A DNA stretch of 64,000 nt. Source: Pisaster brevispinus. Lineage: Eukaryota; Echinodermata; Asteroidea; Forcipulatida; Asteriidae. Both the position numbers and the translations under genes were made by a program. Position 1 is the stretch's first letter; each line of letters opens with the position of its first letter. This document shows positions 11,746-24,560 of this stretch, one piece after another. Below the pieces are notes generated by a model, which worked only from the letters and a program-made list of their open reading frames with translations, did no database searches and was not told where the DNA came from. Where the stretch lies: the NCBI GenBank assembly GCA_023634235.1, contig JAMKCF010000001.1, forward strand, positions 15,572,258 through 15,636,257, given 5' to 3'.

Positions 11746-14700
11746 CCAAAGTGATTGGGATTGTCCAGTATAAAACGTAATTACCGGGCGACAGTGATTT
11801 GTCCTTTTTATCATTTTAAGTGACCCAAACAATAGACCCATTTTGGCTACATCCATATTGTAATTAGACCTACCTGCTTTCAGCAAAGGATGTTTGTGTT
11901 TCTTCAACGACCACTCTATTGTTTCAGTTATTTTTCTATTGTTTTATACAACAGTATGTGTGTACATTTTTAGGTACCGGTATCATCTTAATGTAAAGTT
12001 GCAATAATGTCAACAAGGTTAATTGTATGTTTCTTATTTTGGCAAGACCCAATAAGTTGATAATGAACCCCTACTAAAACTTTATTTATTTTAGCATGTT
12101 GTTCACCAACTTCATTGTGCAATTCTTCTCTCAAACTCTATTACACATGTTATCTTCTAATTTGGGTAAAATGAACTTGGAAGCTAAACAAACTTCATTT
12201 GCTATATCATGTGAAATATCCAAGTAGAAGCAGTAACTAAATCAAGTCTGAAGTAGAAGCAATAATTTAATGAAGGCTACAGAATTTCTTAATTCCTTTC
12301 TTTTTTATTTCGTATTGGTAATCATTTGATTGTTTACATTATTAATATCAAGTGAAATATTGTTTTAATTTAAATATAATTTATTCAAATAATTTCATAG
12401 TACAAGCAAAGGTAATAAAGTCTACATATTATTTTCTCAATTTGCCAGTTTTTAAAATTGTGAATGCCGTTTTCAGGAACACCAAAAAATTTGCTTTGTT
12501 TTTACAAATTACATTTACATCAAAAATGTCAGTATCCTTGTTGTTTTGTCCCATCAGTTTCACATTTTTATAAATAAGGTGATGCATACTACATGAAGAT
12601 CAAAACATTCTAAAAAACCAAGGGTCAATTTTTAAAGCTTTGTTCATTACATGGAAGGTTAATTCAAAGCGCGATGCTTTTTCGGAAGAAAAGGCTTTAT
12701 CCAGTTCCAAGCAGGAAAGCTGTTTTTTAAAACATATTTCTCAAAAGTTGACAGCAAAGTCTGTGGCAGGATACTGCACTAACAGCTGTATGTCCCTTCC
12801 AAAGGACAAAGCAATAACGTTGAACCTTTGTTCATTTCATGTAAGTTTAATTCATAGCGCAAAGCTTTCTCAAAAAAAGTTGTTTTGTCAAATTTCAAGC
12901 AGGAAAGCTGCTTTGTAAAAATACCTTACTGAAAGAGTGTATAATAAAGTCTGTGACAGGTTACTGCACTAAGCACACTCTAAAATGTCTGCTAATCTCT
13001 TAACACTGATTGAATGGGTACAAGAGGTATTAATACAATAAACTTTATTCTGTGTCATGTTATCTTGTGAGTGTACTTCTGTCAAAAATAAAGTCCTTGT
13101 TGCAAATTATAGCATTTGAAGTCAAATATATGATTTCTTTCTTAGTGTTGTGTCTCAAATAACCCAATCAGACCATCTTGTGGTGCTTTTCAATATTGTG
13201 CATCAATCAATCCCATGTGAGCAGGGTGTAGGTGATCTAAAAAAAATCAAGAGGGAACATCAATCAGTCACTAATCCAGTGTGTAATGTTCTTTGCTGAA
13301 GATTCTGATTGATATAACCAACAGGAGAGTGTCGATCACAGTCTGAAAGATGAGCTGTATTTGATTTCCTGAAGAAAAAAAAAGATAAACAAAGATAGAG
13401 CACACAATAAAGTAATGAGCTAACAATGTATCAATTGGCAAACACAAGTTGAAGCATTTATATAAATGCAAAGCTGTATTACACCCTCCAAGTGTCTCAT
13501 AGCATTATTTAATTTTTATCACGAGTATACTCACTGGTTCAAAGAGACCCGTGTAGAGGTACACGGATAAATGTTATTTATGGTGATTCTAAATGCATTT
13601 CATGTACCATCTTGTAATGTAAGGATTAAAAGGGTGGAGCGAATTATTTCACAATAAATTTTTACTGATGAAATGGCACACGTATGCATGACACCACCTA
13701 TAGTGAGCCTGTGGATTTTCTGTCACAGGACTCAAACACACACAATGCGTAGTGCTTAGTAACATTGCTTTTGGTGTTCAACTAAAATTTATCTATTTCA
13801 GATATGACAATAACCAATTAATACTTTAGTGGTCTTACCTCTTTGACTGGTTGATAAGGGTTCAGTCAATGAAAGTGATGATGACGTGATGAGCAGAAAG
13901 TTGCCTTCTTGAAAGCACTTGTTCATAGACAGTTCACCACACAGTACACCACATACACATGGTAAGTACCTTAACTAGCTACAATTGGTTGGGGACGTAG
14001 TTTATGAAACACATAGGTACAAATGTTCATACACCATCAGCACCAACCAATGGTGAAAAATCAGACAGCCAGTGCAGATGAAAAACAGCTAGTGGGGTAG
14101 AGTAGCTCCATCAGCTTGTAGCACTATGGTTGAGTTTACTGTCAGCTCCATCCAAAGGTGGAAAGGCATACATTATCAATACAGCTATAACGCAGATGAG
14201 CAGCAAGTGAGAGTACATTAGCTCCATCAGTTTGTAGCACCATGGTTGAGTGTGCTGTCAGCTGCATCCAACGGAAGGCAGTCACACAGTAAAACACAGT
14301 CAATGCAGATGATAAGTGGTAGCCAGGAGGGTGACCAGCTACAATCTCGTGTAGTCTCAGGTACATTTTCATGTTTGATGTACACCATCAGTTTGAAGCA
14401 ACAGCAACAGCAGACAGTGTGGACAGTCAAAACAGTTGACAAGCAGTCGTTTAGCTCCATTGCTTTCTGTATGCAGTTGATGGTACAGTCTGATGCTTCA
14501 TGTGTTAGCTATGTCATCAACAAAGAATAAACAACACACATTTTACTACCTGATTCTAAAACATACTTAATATGTTGTGACAGAATCTGCCACATTTAGT
14601 GATTGTGCAAATGGCAGCAAGCTATTATTTATTGTGAAGTGGGCATAATAATTTGGTATTGATTGAATACTGACAATCATGTAAAACCCTGTTTTGTAAA

Positions 14701-16018
14701 AGACATAGATAGTGCGAGTGACATGTGAATCACTGGTCTCTGGTGGTTAAGTGTCAATGCATTGTTTGACCATACAGATACATGGTGCTGAAATGCAAGT
14801 TTATTTCACACACGTCTGATATTTAAGTCAGGTTCTGTTTGAGTGATAACCTGTGACTTTTAAATTATCATTCAAGAGACCTATCGACTGAACTAACCAG
14901 CCATGCCTAGAAGAGGACCATACACAAATAAACATAAATCTGTATCAGGTACTTCTAACTACAGAATGAAACTTACCTGCTATCACCTGGCATGTCTGAT
15001 GATCTATGTAAGAGACATCTGTTGTATCATGTGGGAATCATGATTATGACTTCCACATATGATGAGCCTATGGAATTTTCTTCCACAGGGCTCACAAGCA
15101 CTGTAGATTACAGTGCATATAATGTCCTGGTGTTAGTGTGCAACATCACCTTTTGTTCTGACAATTTCAGTTAACACTACAGCAAACTGCATATTCTTTG
15201 ATCGTATCTTACCTGTACAACTGGTTGATATGTAGGGAGTTAATCAGCTTCATTGACTTGCTGCTATTATGTATACAAATGTCACTGATGAGAAAAAACA
15301 AAAAGTCACCAAGTTGTCATTTGTTACCTACACGTATAATTCCTGATGAATGAACCATCTCACTCTATTATAAATACCATCTACATTACACTTTATGCTT
15401 TATTTTACAACCTCTTCTGTACATATTTATGCAACCACGGTCAAAGTTACAAAGTTTGTACTTTGTACATCACATAATGTACTTGCTTGTGTACTCTGTA
15501 CATGTATGTTCTTCATTTCAATGTACACTAGTTTATTAAAATGTCATCAATTACAATGTTTTGTCTATGCGTGGCATTGTGTTAAACACCTTGCTCATCA
15601 CTTAAAAACTAATATTGATATGAAATAAAAGCAAAAACGAGGAATTAATGTGTATAAACATAGAATTTGATGTGTGTACATGTAAACTGACAAATTATAG
15701 CCATCTTCGAAAATATTTAAAAAACTGATTTACTTGTACTGCATTAATTGAGTGACACATGGTTTAACTTCAACACATTTGTATGACAGCACTTGCAGTG
15801 TAGAGTGTCATATGACAATTTGAAATACTGCAATAAAGTTTTCATGTTTAATCCAACTATGGTTTTCAACAACTATTTGTTTTATATCACATGTACACTA
15901 CCCTTTTCTATGTACTGATAAATTCTCATATTGTACTATTTTCAAACAAGTGTATGGAATAAACGTCATACTGAATTGAATTGAAAAGTGCTACCATAAT
16001 ATAACCATTAAATTTCAT
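11746..16018. other. Non-coding interval with minor tandem repeats
   Basis: About 4.3 kb of AT-rich DNA without a supported gene. It contains a degenerate ~188-bp tandem pair at 12640-12970 (TTTGTTCATT near 12640 and 12828; CAAGCAGGAAAGCTG in both). It also contains a ~115-bp pair at 14105-14290 (AGCTCCATCAG, ATGGTTGAGT). The 3' end and terminal hairpin of the Helentron may lie in the right part, but I could not identify them. Confidence 0.45.
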
Positions 16019-16604
16019 CTAAAAATTAACTGCAATTGATTTATGATAGATGTAATATGTTGGAACTACATGGGTCTGGATAGAACCATGTTTTTCATGT
16101 AAACATGGTCAATTAGTGTTCCTCTCTCAGTAGTGGCTTCAGTAACACACTGCTTATAACCATGTTCTTGCATCACTTTCTCAACACAAGAAGATTGTTT
16201 GAAAATATCTTCATTGAAATCTCCCATAATAATGCATTTGTTGGATACTTTGTGTACTTCATCAAGCAAGAGTTTGAGAACTGCAAGAAAATCTTTCATT
16301 ACATAAGATGGTGGTCGATAAATAACAACAACGGTTAAAGAAACTTCTGAAGTCATCTGAAATGCAATATATTCAAGATTTGTCACTGAAATATTCAATC
16401 TAGTAAGCACTGTCTTTTCTGGCACAAACAGCAACACCACCATAACTGTGTTCCTTTAACATCTGGATAAGTAAACTAGAATTATCATATGAATTACATC
16501 TTTGTTGATGATACCATTTGAAATCAATCAAATCCAGATCATAACATGGCTCTTTATCAATCCATGTTTCAGTCAGACAAATGAAGTCACATGACATCAT
16601 ATCT
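16019..16604 (-). pseudogene. Helentron apurinic-like endonuclease domain
   Basis: Exonuclease-endonuclease-phosphatase type domain at the C-terminus of the Rep-helicase protein. Visible motifs are FICLTETWID (about 16555-16585), the loop VVVIYRPPS (about 16305-16330), GDFNED (about 16212-16230) with the conserved D and N, and GTLIDHVY (about 16100-16125). Frame changes occur near 16420 and 16090. In the other frame the reading ends ...VVPTYYIYHKSIAV, a plausible last strand, with its stop at 16021-16019. This domain is thought to nick target DNA in Helentrons (family knowledge). Its N-terminal part is cut by the 392-bp insertion, and the reading phase is identical on both sides. Confidence 0.75.
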
Positions 16605-16996
16605 GTAGTAATCGGTCAAAACTACTTAAGAAGGATGTCTAATGAAACTTACCACTTAATATCTGTAAACAATGACGGAGATCCGCTCGAGGTCCGGAAG
16701 GTTGTACACTGGAGTGCTACTGGCTAAAAACTCCGGCCATAGCACGGGGTACGATGAACACTGATTCCACTCCACAGAATACAAACAATAGTGTTCACAA
16801 AGTCACAAAAGTTGACAAGGACCAAACAGTTCGACGGAGAAACGAAGACAAATTGACTCAAACAACTGACGAACAAAACTACTGTACTTACGCTGACAAA
16901 AGCTTCGCAGAACAAATGCGAAAATGGAGAACTAGAAAAACATGCGCAACTCGATGCTAGCAAAAACTACATGTGTCCATACGAATGAGGTTGCTA
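16605..16996. mobile_element. Unidentified 392-bp insertion with 7-bp target-site duplication
   Basis: CATATCT stands at both 16598-16604 and 16997-17003. Between them is 392 bp, visibly richer in G+C than its surroundings, that interrupts the Helentron endonuclease. On the plus strand it has a 68-codon frame (16754-16960) rich in K, T, R and Q, with no known motif. No terminal inverted repeat or poly-A tail is evident. A 7-bp duplication excludes a Helitron. It may be a truncated end of a retroelement or an uncharacterised DNA element. Confidence 0.65.
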
Positions 16997-18515
16997 CATA
17001 TCTTTATTACATGTGAAGTCCATTTGATGTACTTGTAATCCTTGAATATTATGCATCATAATGGTTGTACTGTCACTATCATCTTCTACAAGTTCATTAT
17101 TGCTTTTGTCATTATTTTCATCAATAAAGGAGGCCATCTTGCTCAGTGCATCCATCACTTCTCCATTGCAATAAATACATTTCTCATTGAATCCTTCTAT
17201 CACAAGTCCATTAAGTGATGTGACTCTACTCAAAGCAACATATGCTTGTCCTGCAGCAAATATACGATGAAGACAAATAACTGCTCTGTCTGTACTGAGT
17301 CCTTGAACTTTGTGAATTGTACAAGCCCATGCCAACTTGAGAGGGAACTGATGTCACACATACTGGTTAGTAACACTTTCTTCTACCATTTCAACAGGTA
17401 CAACATGCACATCTGGATTATTGGAAGACTGCCTTTTAAATTTTGACCCAATAGATTTGTTATCAAAAACAATTTCAATACGACTTGGTGACGACTGAGC
17501 TGCTAACGTAATTATTTGATGAACAGTTCCAACTGCTCCATTCACAAGTCCATCACTTACATCAATATTTCTCGTTAACATTACCCTAGCACCAATACCA
17601 AGCCACAATGAATTTGATAATGAGGATTTTTTTCCTTTTATTTCAGCACGCTTCATATTCCCACTTCTTTCATCTTTCTTCAAATCCCTGGCCAAAATAC
17701 ACACACAGTCTACACACTTCGCAAACAGGGTTTTCAAATTATATTCATCAACTTGCTTGTTACAAGGGTAAATATGCACAGCATCACTCCAATCTTCTCC
17801 AGTTTCACGTGATTGCAACATTGTCATGTCATCCTCCCTCAATTTTTCCTGTTTCTTTCTTACACGCAACCTGTTCAGTATTTCAGCAAACTGTGCATCT
17901 TCCTTTTGTCTCATTATCTCAGTCAGTTCTACTTTCATGAAGTTATCATTCCACAAATCACATTGTATAGTGCTTTGGTACAGAGATTTCCCTTTTACTG
18001 GAGGCAACTGATAGAAATCTCCAACAGCTATTATACTGACATTACCGAATGAACTGTAGTCTCTTGTTTGTTTTATCTGTCGTAGACGTCCATGAATGTA
18101 GCACAATAATTTTTGATCTACCATTGAAATTTCATCTATAATCAAAATGTGTAACTTGATATTTATTCCGAAGCGTACTGATCTTATCTTCACCAAGTGG
18201 CTGGTATGGCAATCTAGCATTTACAGGTATTGAGAATGCATTGTGAATAGTGGCACCGTTAATATTGAAAGCCGCAACACCAGTAGGAGCTGTAAGCAAT
18301 ACAGATACATCATCGGGATTTACCATCATTCTAGCAAACAGTCTTGTTGCTTCATAATAAATAGATTTGATCAAATGACTCTTTCCTGTTCCGGCACCAC
18401 CAGTGACAAAAACATGAAATGGCTCTATATGTTTCCCATTTGTCTTGTCCAAACACCACTGTCTGATTTTATAAAAAAACTTGTTTCTGTCTTACATTTA
18501 ATGACCTGAACAATG
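16997..18515 (-). pseudogene. Helentron PIF1-type superfamily 1 helicase domain
   Basis: In minus-strand order: Walker A GGAGTGKS (about 18385-18405), TAPTGVAA and GATIHNAF (about 18235-18300), Walker B LIIDEISM (about 18115-18140), GDFYQLPP (about 18000-18025), LTEIMRQ (about 17910), ARVMLTRNIDVSDGLVNGA (about 17540-17595), and the final motifs [12 protein letters not shown] and AYVALSRV (17220-17335). These are the PIF1/RecD-like helicase motifs, expected to unwind DNA at the replicating transposon end. Frame breaks lie near 18465, 18150 and 17345. After the helicase the chain continues through an acidic linker into the endonuclease (HNIQGL). Confidence 0.85.
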
Positions 18516-21140
18516 CAATTGCTTCATGTTTGGATATTCTATCTGAATATGGCTCTATGTTGCTCAATACTTCTTTATTACTGTCAGATTTCAAATCGGG
18601 AATTTCACATTCATTTTCAGAATCACTCATTAATTCAGGACGTTGGTTTTGGCATTCAAGTCTCTCTTGTTCTGTTTCAGGACAAATCTGAGCCCATGCA
18701 TCTTCTTGTGGACCAAATTTCTCAAGAAATTCTTTTGCTTCATCCAATGCCTCAACATTAGACTCGTACACAGATCGATTTTTCTCAACAATGCACTTGA
18801 CAGACTGTAGCTCATTATTCAATCGAACAAACCCGTTCATGTAAAAGTCTTCATACAAATCAAACTTTGACGGCTTCAGTTGTGAATCAACACGGTATGG
18901 AAGAAATAATTGAAGGACACTCAAATTCCTCAGTATCTGGCCTTGCAAGGTACCGATCAATGCTACTTGTCATCCATATGTCATCATCTCCATCACATTT
19001 ACTTTTAATCACACTTATCGGTAAACTCATTCTGACAGGATTCTCACCAACAGGTATAAACTGTACTTCTCTAGATCCTTCTTTTAATCTCAAACCACAG
19101 ACCCGATACACTGCTTCTTGTGCCGATACTTCACGATAATGCAGATACACAGAACCAAGTTTCTTCATACTCTGTTTTGCATCTAAATTACCTTTCTGTG
19201 CCTCACTCTGAGCATGTGACAACAAGACACCCATTTCACGTTCAGCTTTAGCCATATACGATACTATGTAGGCCACACAAGCATACACATCACAGATAAA
19301 CTGAATATCCATGTTTGCATTCCAACATCTTATCAAATGAGGATTGTACAAATTGACCCAAACATCCTGTGGTTGTCTCTTCAGTACAATAGTGGTTTTC
19401 TTGCTTAACACATTGTTGGCCTTCTCAAATTCCTGTTGTGTAATACCAATATGCTCAAACAATTCACTAGTTGTCATGTGTTGGTTTTCTTCATCTTTTA
19501 ATGCAACCCAAAGTGACTTCAATACTTTTTTGGCATCATCACTTTCATTATCATCATTTTCACCATTCTCTATTTCATCATTTGTTGGCTGTGGTTGTGC
19601 AATAAATGTCTGTTTAGATGGTGGTCTAGGGAAATTAAACCTGCACTCTGTACCTTTTTTCTTACACGAGTTCGAATGCTTGCGGCTATTAAGTTGTACC
19701 CTGCTGATAATCTCAAAAAGTTCATTATCGTCTTCCTCAGATGGCAACTCACAACTGACATATCTATCAATAAATGTAACAACATCCTTGTCCTGATCAT
19801 GTCCTAATCTTGGTGCATTTTAAATCTAGAATAGAAAATGTGTATGAGGAGATCCTCTCTGTTGAAATTCCACTCTGTAAAAATAATCCTTCACTTTTCC
19901 AAAAGGTTTAGCCTTTGACATAATGACATCTTTTAAAAAAGTACGAAATCGCTTGTCAAACATTCTAGCTGCAGTAACAGGATTACTTCTCAATACATTG
20001 CATTTCTCATTCCAGTCTAAATCATTAACATCTCTTGAATCACCTTGCTGTCTCAGTATTGTGTTGATAACTTCAGGCCATCTCATATCTGCTGCTGAGA
20101 ATGAGCAAAACCAAGTTGGGATTCCTAACTGTCTTATCATAGCTAAAACATCTTTCTGTGTTGCTTGCCAATATGGAGGTGTTCCTCTGATTGGTTTCAG
20201 AAATTTGTATCCACTATCAGAATTAGAATGTCTCTCAAATGTTCCTTGTCATTTATCATTTTTGCTTCTACTCTCTCATCATTGTACATTCTGCCAGAGT
20301 TTTAACGCAATGCAGTAGAAACACATGACATCACTTTTTGAATTTCCAACAAATATTGTGCATAAAAAATGTACTGAGTGTTTTTTGCAAACCTATTATC
20401 AGCATGCATCAGTCTGTTATGCAGATATCTACACAGAGTTAGCTTCACATCACGCTTATCACTAAATATGGGAGTTCCTTGAGAAAATAATGTTGAAAAG
20501 CATTTTGCTTCATTGCCTTCTTCCATTAAAACTCTGACTGGATTATTTCCTTCACATGGTGCAACACAGAGTATATCATCAAAATACTGATCGAGAATTT
20601 CCTGACCTATATCTGCTGGCTGTAAACATGTATCAAGTGGGATTCCACACAAACGATCCTCATCAGTTTCCTCATCACTGTCATTCCTATCAACTACTCC
20701 ATTACTTTCTGCACTTACTGCAACATCCTCTAATAATGGATCTTCCCAATCAGTGTTAATTTCAATACCTTGATACCACACGTTATTATGTTTTAGGTAA
20801 TGCAATGCATTCTCTACATTTTTCTTGTTGACAAACTCATACTGATAATGTCCACGGTAAGTCAGCTTTCTCTTTAATTTCACTCTAATCATCTGATCAT
20901 CATTTCTACTTCTTGGTAATGACTTTACAGTTTCTGTTACATTGGATGGTACACATACAACTGGTCCCCTGACACCATGCTGTCCTCCTTTAAGTAATGC
21001 TTTCATTCTAATGAATGGGATATTTATTGCAATCAAATGTTTTTCTAAACCATTTAAACAATCTAACTGCTGTGGAATATCTGTGAGTGTTAAATTATTG
21101 ACATACGCTTCTGCTGGAAAGTCATTATTGAGTAGTTTCC
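18516..21140 (-). pseudogene. Helentron Rep (HUH nuclease) region with Helitron-like N domain
   Basis: Segments 20302-21036, 19826-20140, 18887-19747 and 18516-18960 follow one another with frame changes between them. Catalytic signs: the HUH motif as SPHTH (about 19842-19858) and the tyrosine motif YIVSYMAK (about 19246-19270), with the two Tyr and the Lys expected of Helitron Rep. [12 protein letters not shown] (about 20080-20115) is the conserved stretch before the nuclease core. The N-terminal part (GGQHGVRGPVVCVP, DEDRLCGIPLDTCLQPAD) matches the Helitron-like N family pattern. The domain nicks and joins single strands in rolling-circle transposition (family knowledge). It is broken near 20150-20300 and 19800, so inactive as read. 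Confidence 0.8.
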
Positions 21141-21159
21141 TATGACATGTGTAGCATAT

Positions 21160-22153
21160 TCACAAGCATGATCTGCTGGACTTTAAAACAGAACAACTTG
21201 ATGGACAATTTCGACTACAAGTATGGACATAATTTGCAGATAAAATACTGGAGTCTCTGTATTTCTCTTGTTTACATTTCAAAACCTGTTTCCGAAAGAG
21301 AAGTTTAAGACAAACAGCACAAACATATTCAGGTCCTTGTGAAATTTCTTTCCTAAACATCTTTGTCACATGACTAATACTGACTGTCTGTTCCTTTCTA
21401 TTCAAGGCACGCTTGCGATTGTTATTAATCATATTTTCCTTATAAGCTTTATTTGTGTGATATTTTTGCTTTCCACACTGGATTAATTTTTTCTTGTAAG
21501 AACAATTTAAGTGATACTTTCTTTTAATATTCTGAATAAGTGCACTTTTTTATATATTATTCTGATATTTGGCTTTATTGTATTTGAGCAGTCTTTCCTT
21601 GAATCTAACATTGTTACGATATTTAGATTTGCTGAAGTTAATGACTGTGTTTCTAAATCTAGCATCCTTACAATATTTAGATTTGCTAAAGTTAATCAGT
21701 GTGTCTCTATATCTAACATCGTTGCAATATTTAGATTTGACTTTGTTAATTAGTCTCTCTATAGTTAGCATTGTTTGCGTATTTTGATTTTCCATCACTA
21801 ATCAACGTTTCTCAAAATTTAGCATTTTCTTTGTACTTTTTGTTACTTTTCATTCTCACACTGTCTCTATATAAAGGATTTTCTCGGTACTTCTTTTTCT
21901 TACCTAGAGCTATTTCATCTTTCATTTCCTGATATCTTGTTTTTTGAGCACTAAGTCTTCCCGATTTAAAACATACATTCTCTTGGTGTTTCATTTTCAA
22001 CTTTTGTTTTATAATTTCAGCATTTTCTTTGTAATATTTCTTATTGTACTTTGATTTCTTTTGTTTGTATTCACCATTGCTATGTTTCGTTTTCTCACGT
22101 TCCTTCTGTTTGGCTGTTTTACACTCTTTTTGTTTCATTTCTCTTTGCTGCAC
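21160..22153 (-). pseudogene. Helentron Cys-rich and basic YKEN-repeat region
   Basis: Between the OTU and Rep parts the minus strand encodes a lysine-rich region of short repeats on the theme (K)YKEN/RYREN followed by a basic heptad (21550-22153; for example KKYRENPLYRDSV, KYCKDARFRNTV). After it comes a Cys-rich segment (21160-21432) with CAVCLKLLF and later CSRNCPSSC. Such repeats and a CxxC...C segment ahead of the Rep domain are usual in invertebrate Helitron-like proteins; nucleic acid binding is an inference. Frame changes occur near 21805, around 21435-21550 and around 22160. Confidence 0.6.
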
Positions 22154-22162
22154 AGACTGTTT

Positions 22163-23005
22163 CTACTTTTCTCTAGCTTTCTCCCTAGCCAATTTTTGCT
22201 TTAATTTCAAGTTTACACGCTTTTTCCCTTTTGGTTTCACAGTTTTTGCTGTAACTTTGTTCACTACAGGTTTCAGACTATCATTATGTTTAAATCCTAT
22301 GGCTTTATCACACTGCACTGTCTGTTTTGAAGATTTTTTGGGTTTTCCTTTCACATCACATAATTGCACAGTTATCTCAGCAACTGACAAAACAACATCA
22401 TAATGAATTCTTCCTCTATGATACAAGTAAATTGCCATTCCTAAACTTGGACAGTTGTTGTCAAAATAATTTGTAAAAAATCTATACCAATTATTTACAT
22501 CATCAAATGTACATATGTCAACTTGCAACATATCAACCATTGCCTTTATTTCAAGCTCTGTTGCCCATGTTCCACTATCATACATCATTTGTGTCATTAC
22601 ATAGTCCTCCAGGCTAACAAATCCATCTCTCAAAACACATTGAAATTTACCTTGGTTTTTCAACAAGTGATCAACAGTAGCAATCCTCAACTTCATATGA
22701 CTGTTTTCAGATCCCGATAGAGCATATGAAATTGCTCGGAAAAAACAATTACCATCACCTCTAATCTTCTTCACATGATCAGGCTTTCCAATTACTGCAC
22801 ATTCTTCAGAGACAATAGAAGACTTCAAATGTGATTTTTCAATTTCAAGCTTATCACAAATACTCTGTTGAAACTCAAACGTGAGAGGAGTAAATGTCAA
22901 CACATTTGGTCGAGATAGCCCAATAATTTCAATATCGAGACTTTCAGAACCCGTGCCAGTATCTACATGTAGCACATCACCTTCATTGTCATGACTGTTC
23001 ATTTT
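22163..23005 (-). pseudogene. Helentron OTU-type cysteine protease domain
   Basis: The minus strand encodes KKIRGDGNCFFRAISYAL (catalytic D and C in DGNC, about 22745-22765) and, about 120 residues later, RIHYDVVLS with the catalytic His (about 22393-22415). This is the OTU deubiquitinase signature. OTU domains are a known accessory of Helentrons and some other transposons; the substrate is unknown. The domain is followed by a basic K-rich tail. The first ATG of the uninterrupted frame (23098) lies in the LTR of the inserted gypsy element, so the real N-terminus is upstream of that insertion, continuing at 28410. Confidence 0.8.
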
Positions 23006-23010
23006 GTTAC
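23006..23010. repeat. Target-site duplication of the gypsy element, left copy
   Basis: GTTAC directly before the 5' LTR; the matching copy is at 28410-28414. A 5-bp duplication is normal for Ty3/gypsy integration. Confidence 0.85.
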
Positions 23011-23202
23011 TGTTGGTAATGTAACTTAAGTTTGTTGACCCCAAGGTCAACTCCCGCCTTGCATGCTGGGATACTAGGACGATGTAAATGGCGACCATTC
23101 ATGGTGAATGAATAAAGTAATAGTTATCTAGAAATCAGAAGAATCTATTGTCATCCCTTGATGTAGCCCACGCTAAATAAGGTGTACGTAGACATGAAAT
23201 AA
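23011..23202 (+). repeat. Gypsy 5' LTR (192 bp)
   Basis: It begins TGTTGGTAATG and ends GACATGAAATAA. It differs from the 3' LTR at only three positions by eye (about 1.6%), which suggests a young insertion. It contains AATAAAG near 23110. On the minus strand it adds a spurious N-terminus to the OTU frame. Confidence 0.9.
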
Positions 23203-23204
23203 CA

Positions 23205-23215
23205 TGGTGTCAGAA
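23205..23215 (+). promoter_or_regulatory. Primer-binding site
   Basis: TGGTGTCAGAA lies two bases after the 5' LTR. The leading TGG pairs with the CCA end of a tRNA, and this word is common as a primer site in gypsy elements. Confidence 0.65.
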
Positions 23216-23673
23216 TGGATTGATTTCTGCGGATTTCCTCGCTGTGGGAGTAGGCAACAGACTGTTTTTGTGGTCTCGCGTTTGCCGAAAGACAGACTCA
23301 AGACGTTTAACGTTAGTCGCCGCCGCCGTCCCCGCGAATGACTGTTGTAGACACGGACTGAACTGAACTGATCAGCTCTCGTTGTGGTGTTGTTTCGCGG
23401 TAAATAGTTAGCGTTCAGGTTGTGAACTAAAGCCTTTTCACTAAATATCACTTGCCTTATTATGACTAAAAGTTCATACAGATTGAAGTAAATACTTGAG
23501 CAGAGTTAGCCTAGATAAATATTTTATTTTAGTCTGATGTTTCAAGTCGCCGTATCATAGACTGGTACGTCATTTAGTAAGTCTGCATTCTTTGTAGTCA
23601 GTGCTATTAATTGGTGTCTTGTGTAGTTATTTAGAGACCTCTTTTGGAGTATTTGCATGTGCATAGTGTAACC

Positions 23674-24560
23674 ATGCCTGATGAGGCAAGTAGTTCAAGT
23701 ACTGCTTCCGTACAGCAGCAGAGTAGTACAGGCAGACGAAACATTCCTCTACCTCCAAACATAAAGTTGAAAGGAAACCTCAAATCAAATTGGCTTATTT
23801 TTAAGCAATTTGCAACCGGTTTTAAAAAATGAGGATAGTGTTTTCCGAGTAGCAACTTTTGTTACTTGCATTGGTACAGAGGCATTGGAAATTCACAATG
23901 GTCTACCGTTCACTAGTGAGGCGGAAAGGCATGACATTGACAAGATCCTACAGTTGTGGGAAGAATATTGTGTTGGAAGAACCAATGTTGTCTTTGAACG
24001 CTATCAGTTTAATCAATGCAATCAAGGTCCAGAAGAACCTTTTGATAAATATGTGGTCAAATTGCGCAAATTGGCTGCCTCGTGTGAATATAAGGATATG
24101 ACAGATGACATGATTAGAGATCGAATTGTTGGTGGAATTGTGGATAATCAAGTCCGGAAAACTTTGCTTCAAGAAAGTAAGCTTACGCTGGCAACATGCA
24201 TTAGTGTTGTGCAATGCGCTGAAGCGACAGCAGCGCATGTGAAAACCATGTCACATTCCACTACCACCACCAGTGATAAGACTCTGGATGTCAATGCTGT
24301 CAGAAAAAAGGCTAGTAAGTTTAAGTCTAAGCCAAAGAGTTCTGCTAATTCTAAGTCTAAGCGTATGACTAATGATTGCAAATTTTGTGGTAAGTCTCAC
24401 CTACTGGTAAAGACTGAATGTCCTGCTTTAGGGAAGACTTGCACGTTGTGTGGCAAGCAGAATCATTTTGCGGTTAAATGTCCTGAAAATTTTCGAAACA
24501 AGAAAACTCTAAAGTCAAGTAAAAAATGTCAGGTCAAGTATGTATATGAAGATTCAGATA
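23674..24560 (+). pseudogene. Gypsy gag with two zinc knuckles, frameshifted
   Basis: The likely start is ATG 23674 (ACCATGC context). The first about 50 codons end at a frame change in an A-run near 23824; the reading then continues in another frame. WLIFKQFATGFK, RVATFVTCIGTEAL and LWEEYCVGRTN are typical of the gag capsid region of Mag/Gmr-like gypsy elements. Nucleocapsid-type knuckles follow: CKFCGKSHLLVKTEC and CTLCGKQNHFAVKC (24376-24482). Gag forms the particle that packages the RNA. Confidence 0.8.

Noticed and set aside
13500..13600. Possible tRNA gene (GGTTCAAAG word near 13535)
   Set aside because: No cloverleaf arms of correct spacing could be drawn around it.
14246..14530. 94-codon plus-strand frame with a polyglutamine run
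   Set aside because: It lies across a tandem repeat, has a minus-strand frame of similar length over the same bases, and shows no domain or splice context; the Q-run comes from a short CAG-type tract.
16754..16960. 68-codon basic frame as a gene
   Set aside because: It is inside the 392-bp insertion and has no recognisable motif; kept only as a property of that element.
16605..16996. Treating the 392-bp insertion as a Helitron or MITE
   Set aside because: A 7-bp target duplication excludes Helitron, and the ends show no inverted repeat.
17608..20318. Plus-strand frames across 17.6-20.3 kb
   Set aside because: They are mirror readings of the Helentron helicase and Rep coding on the minus strand.
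22163..23098. ATG at 23098 as the real start of the OTU protein
   Set aside because: The first ~30 codons are LTR sequence of the inserted gypsy element; the native frame comes from 28410.
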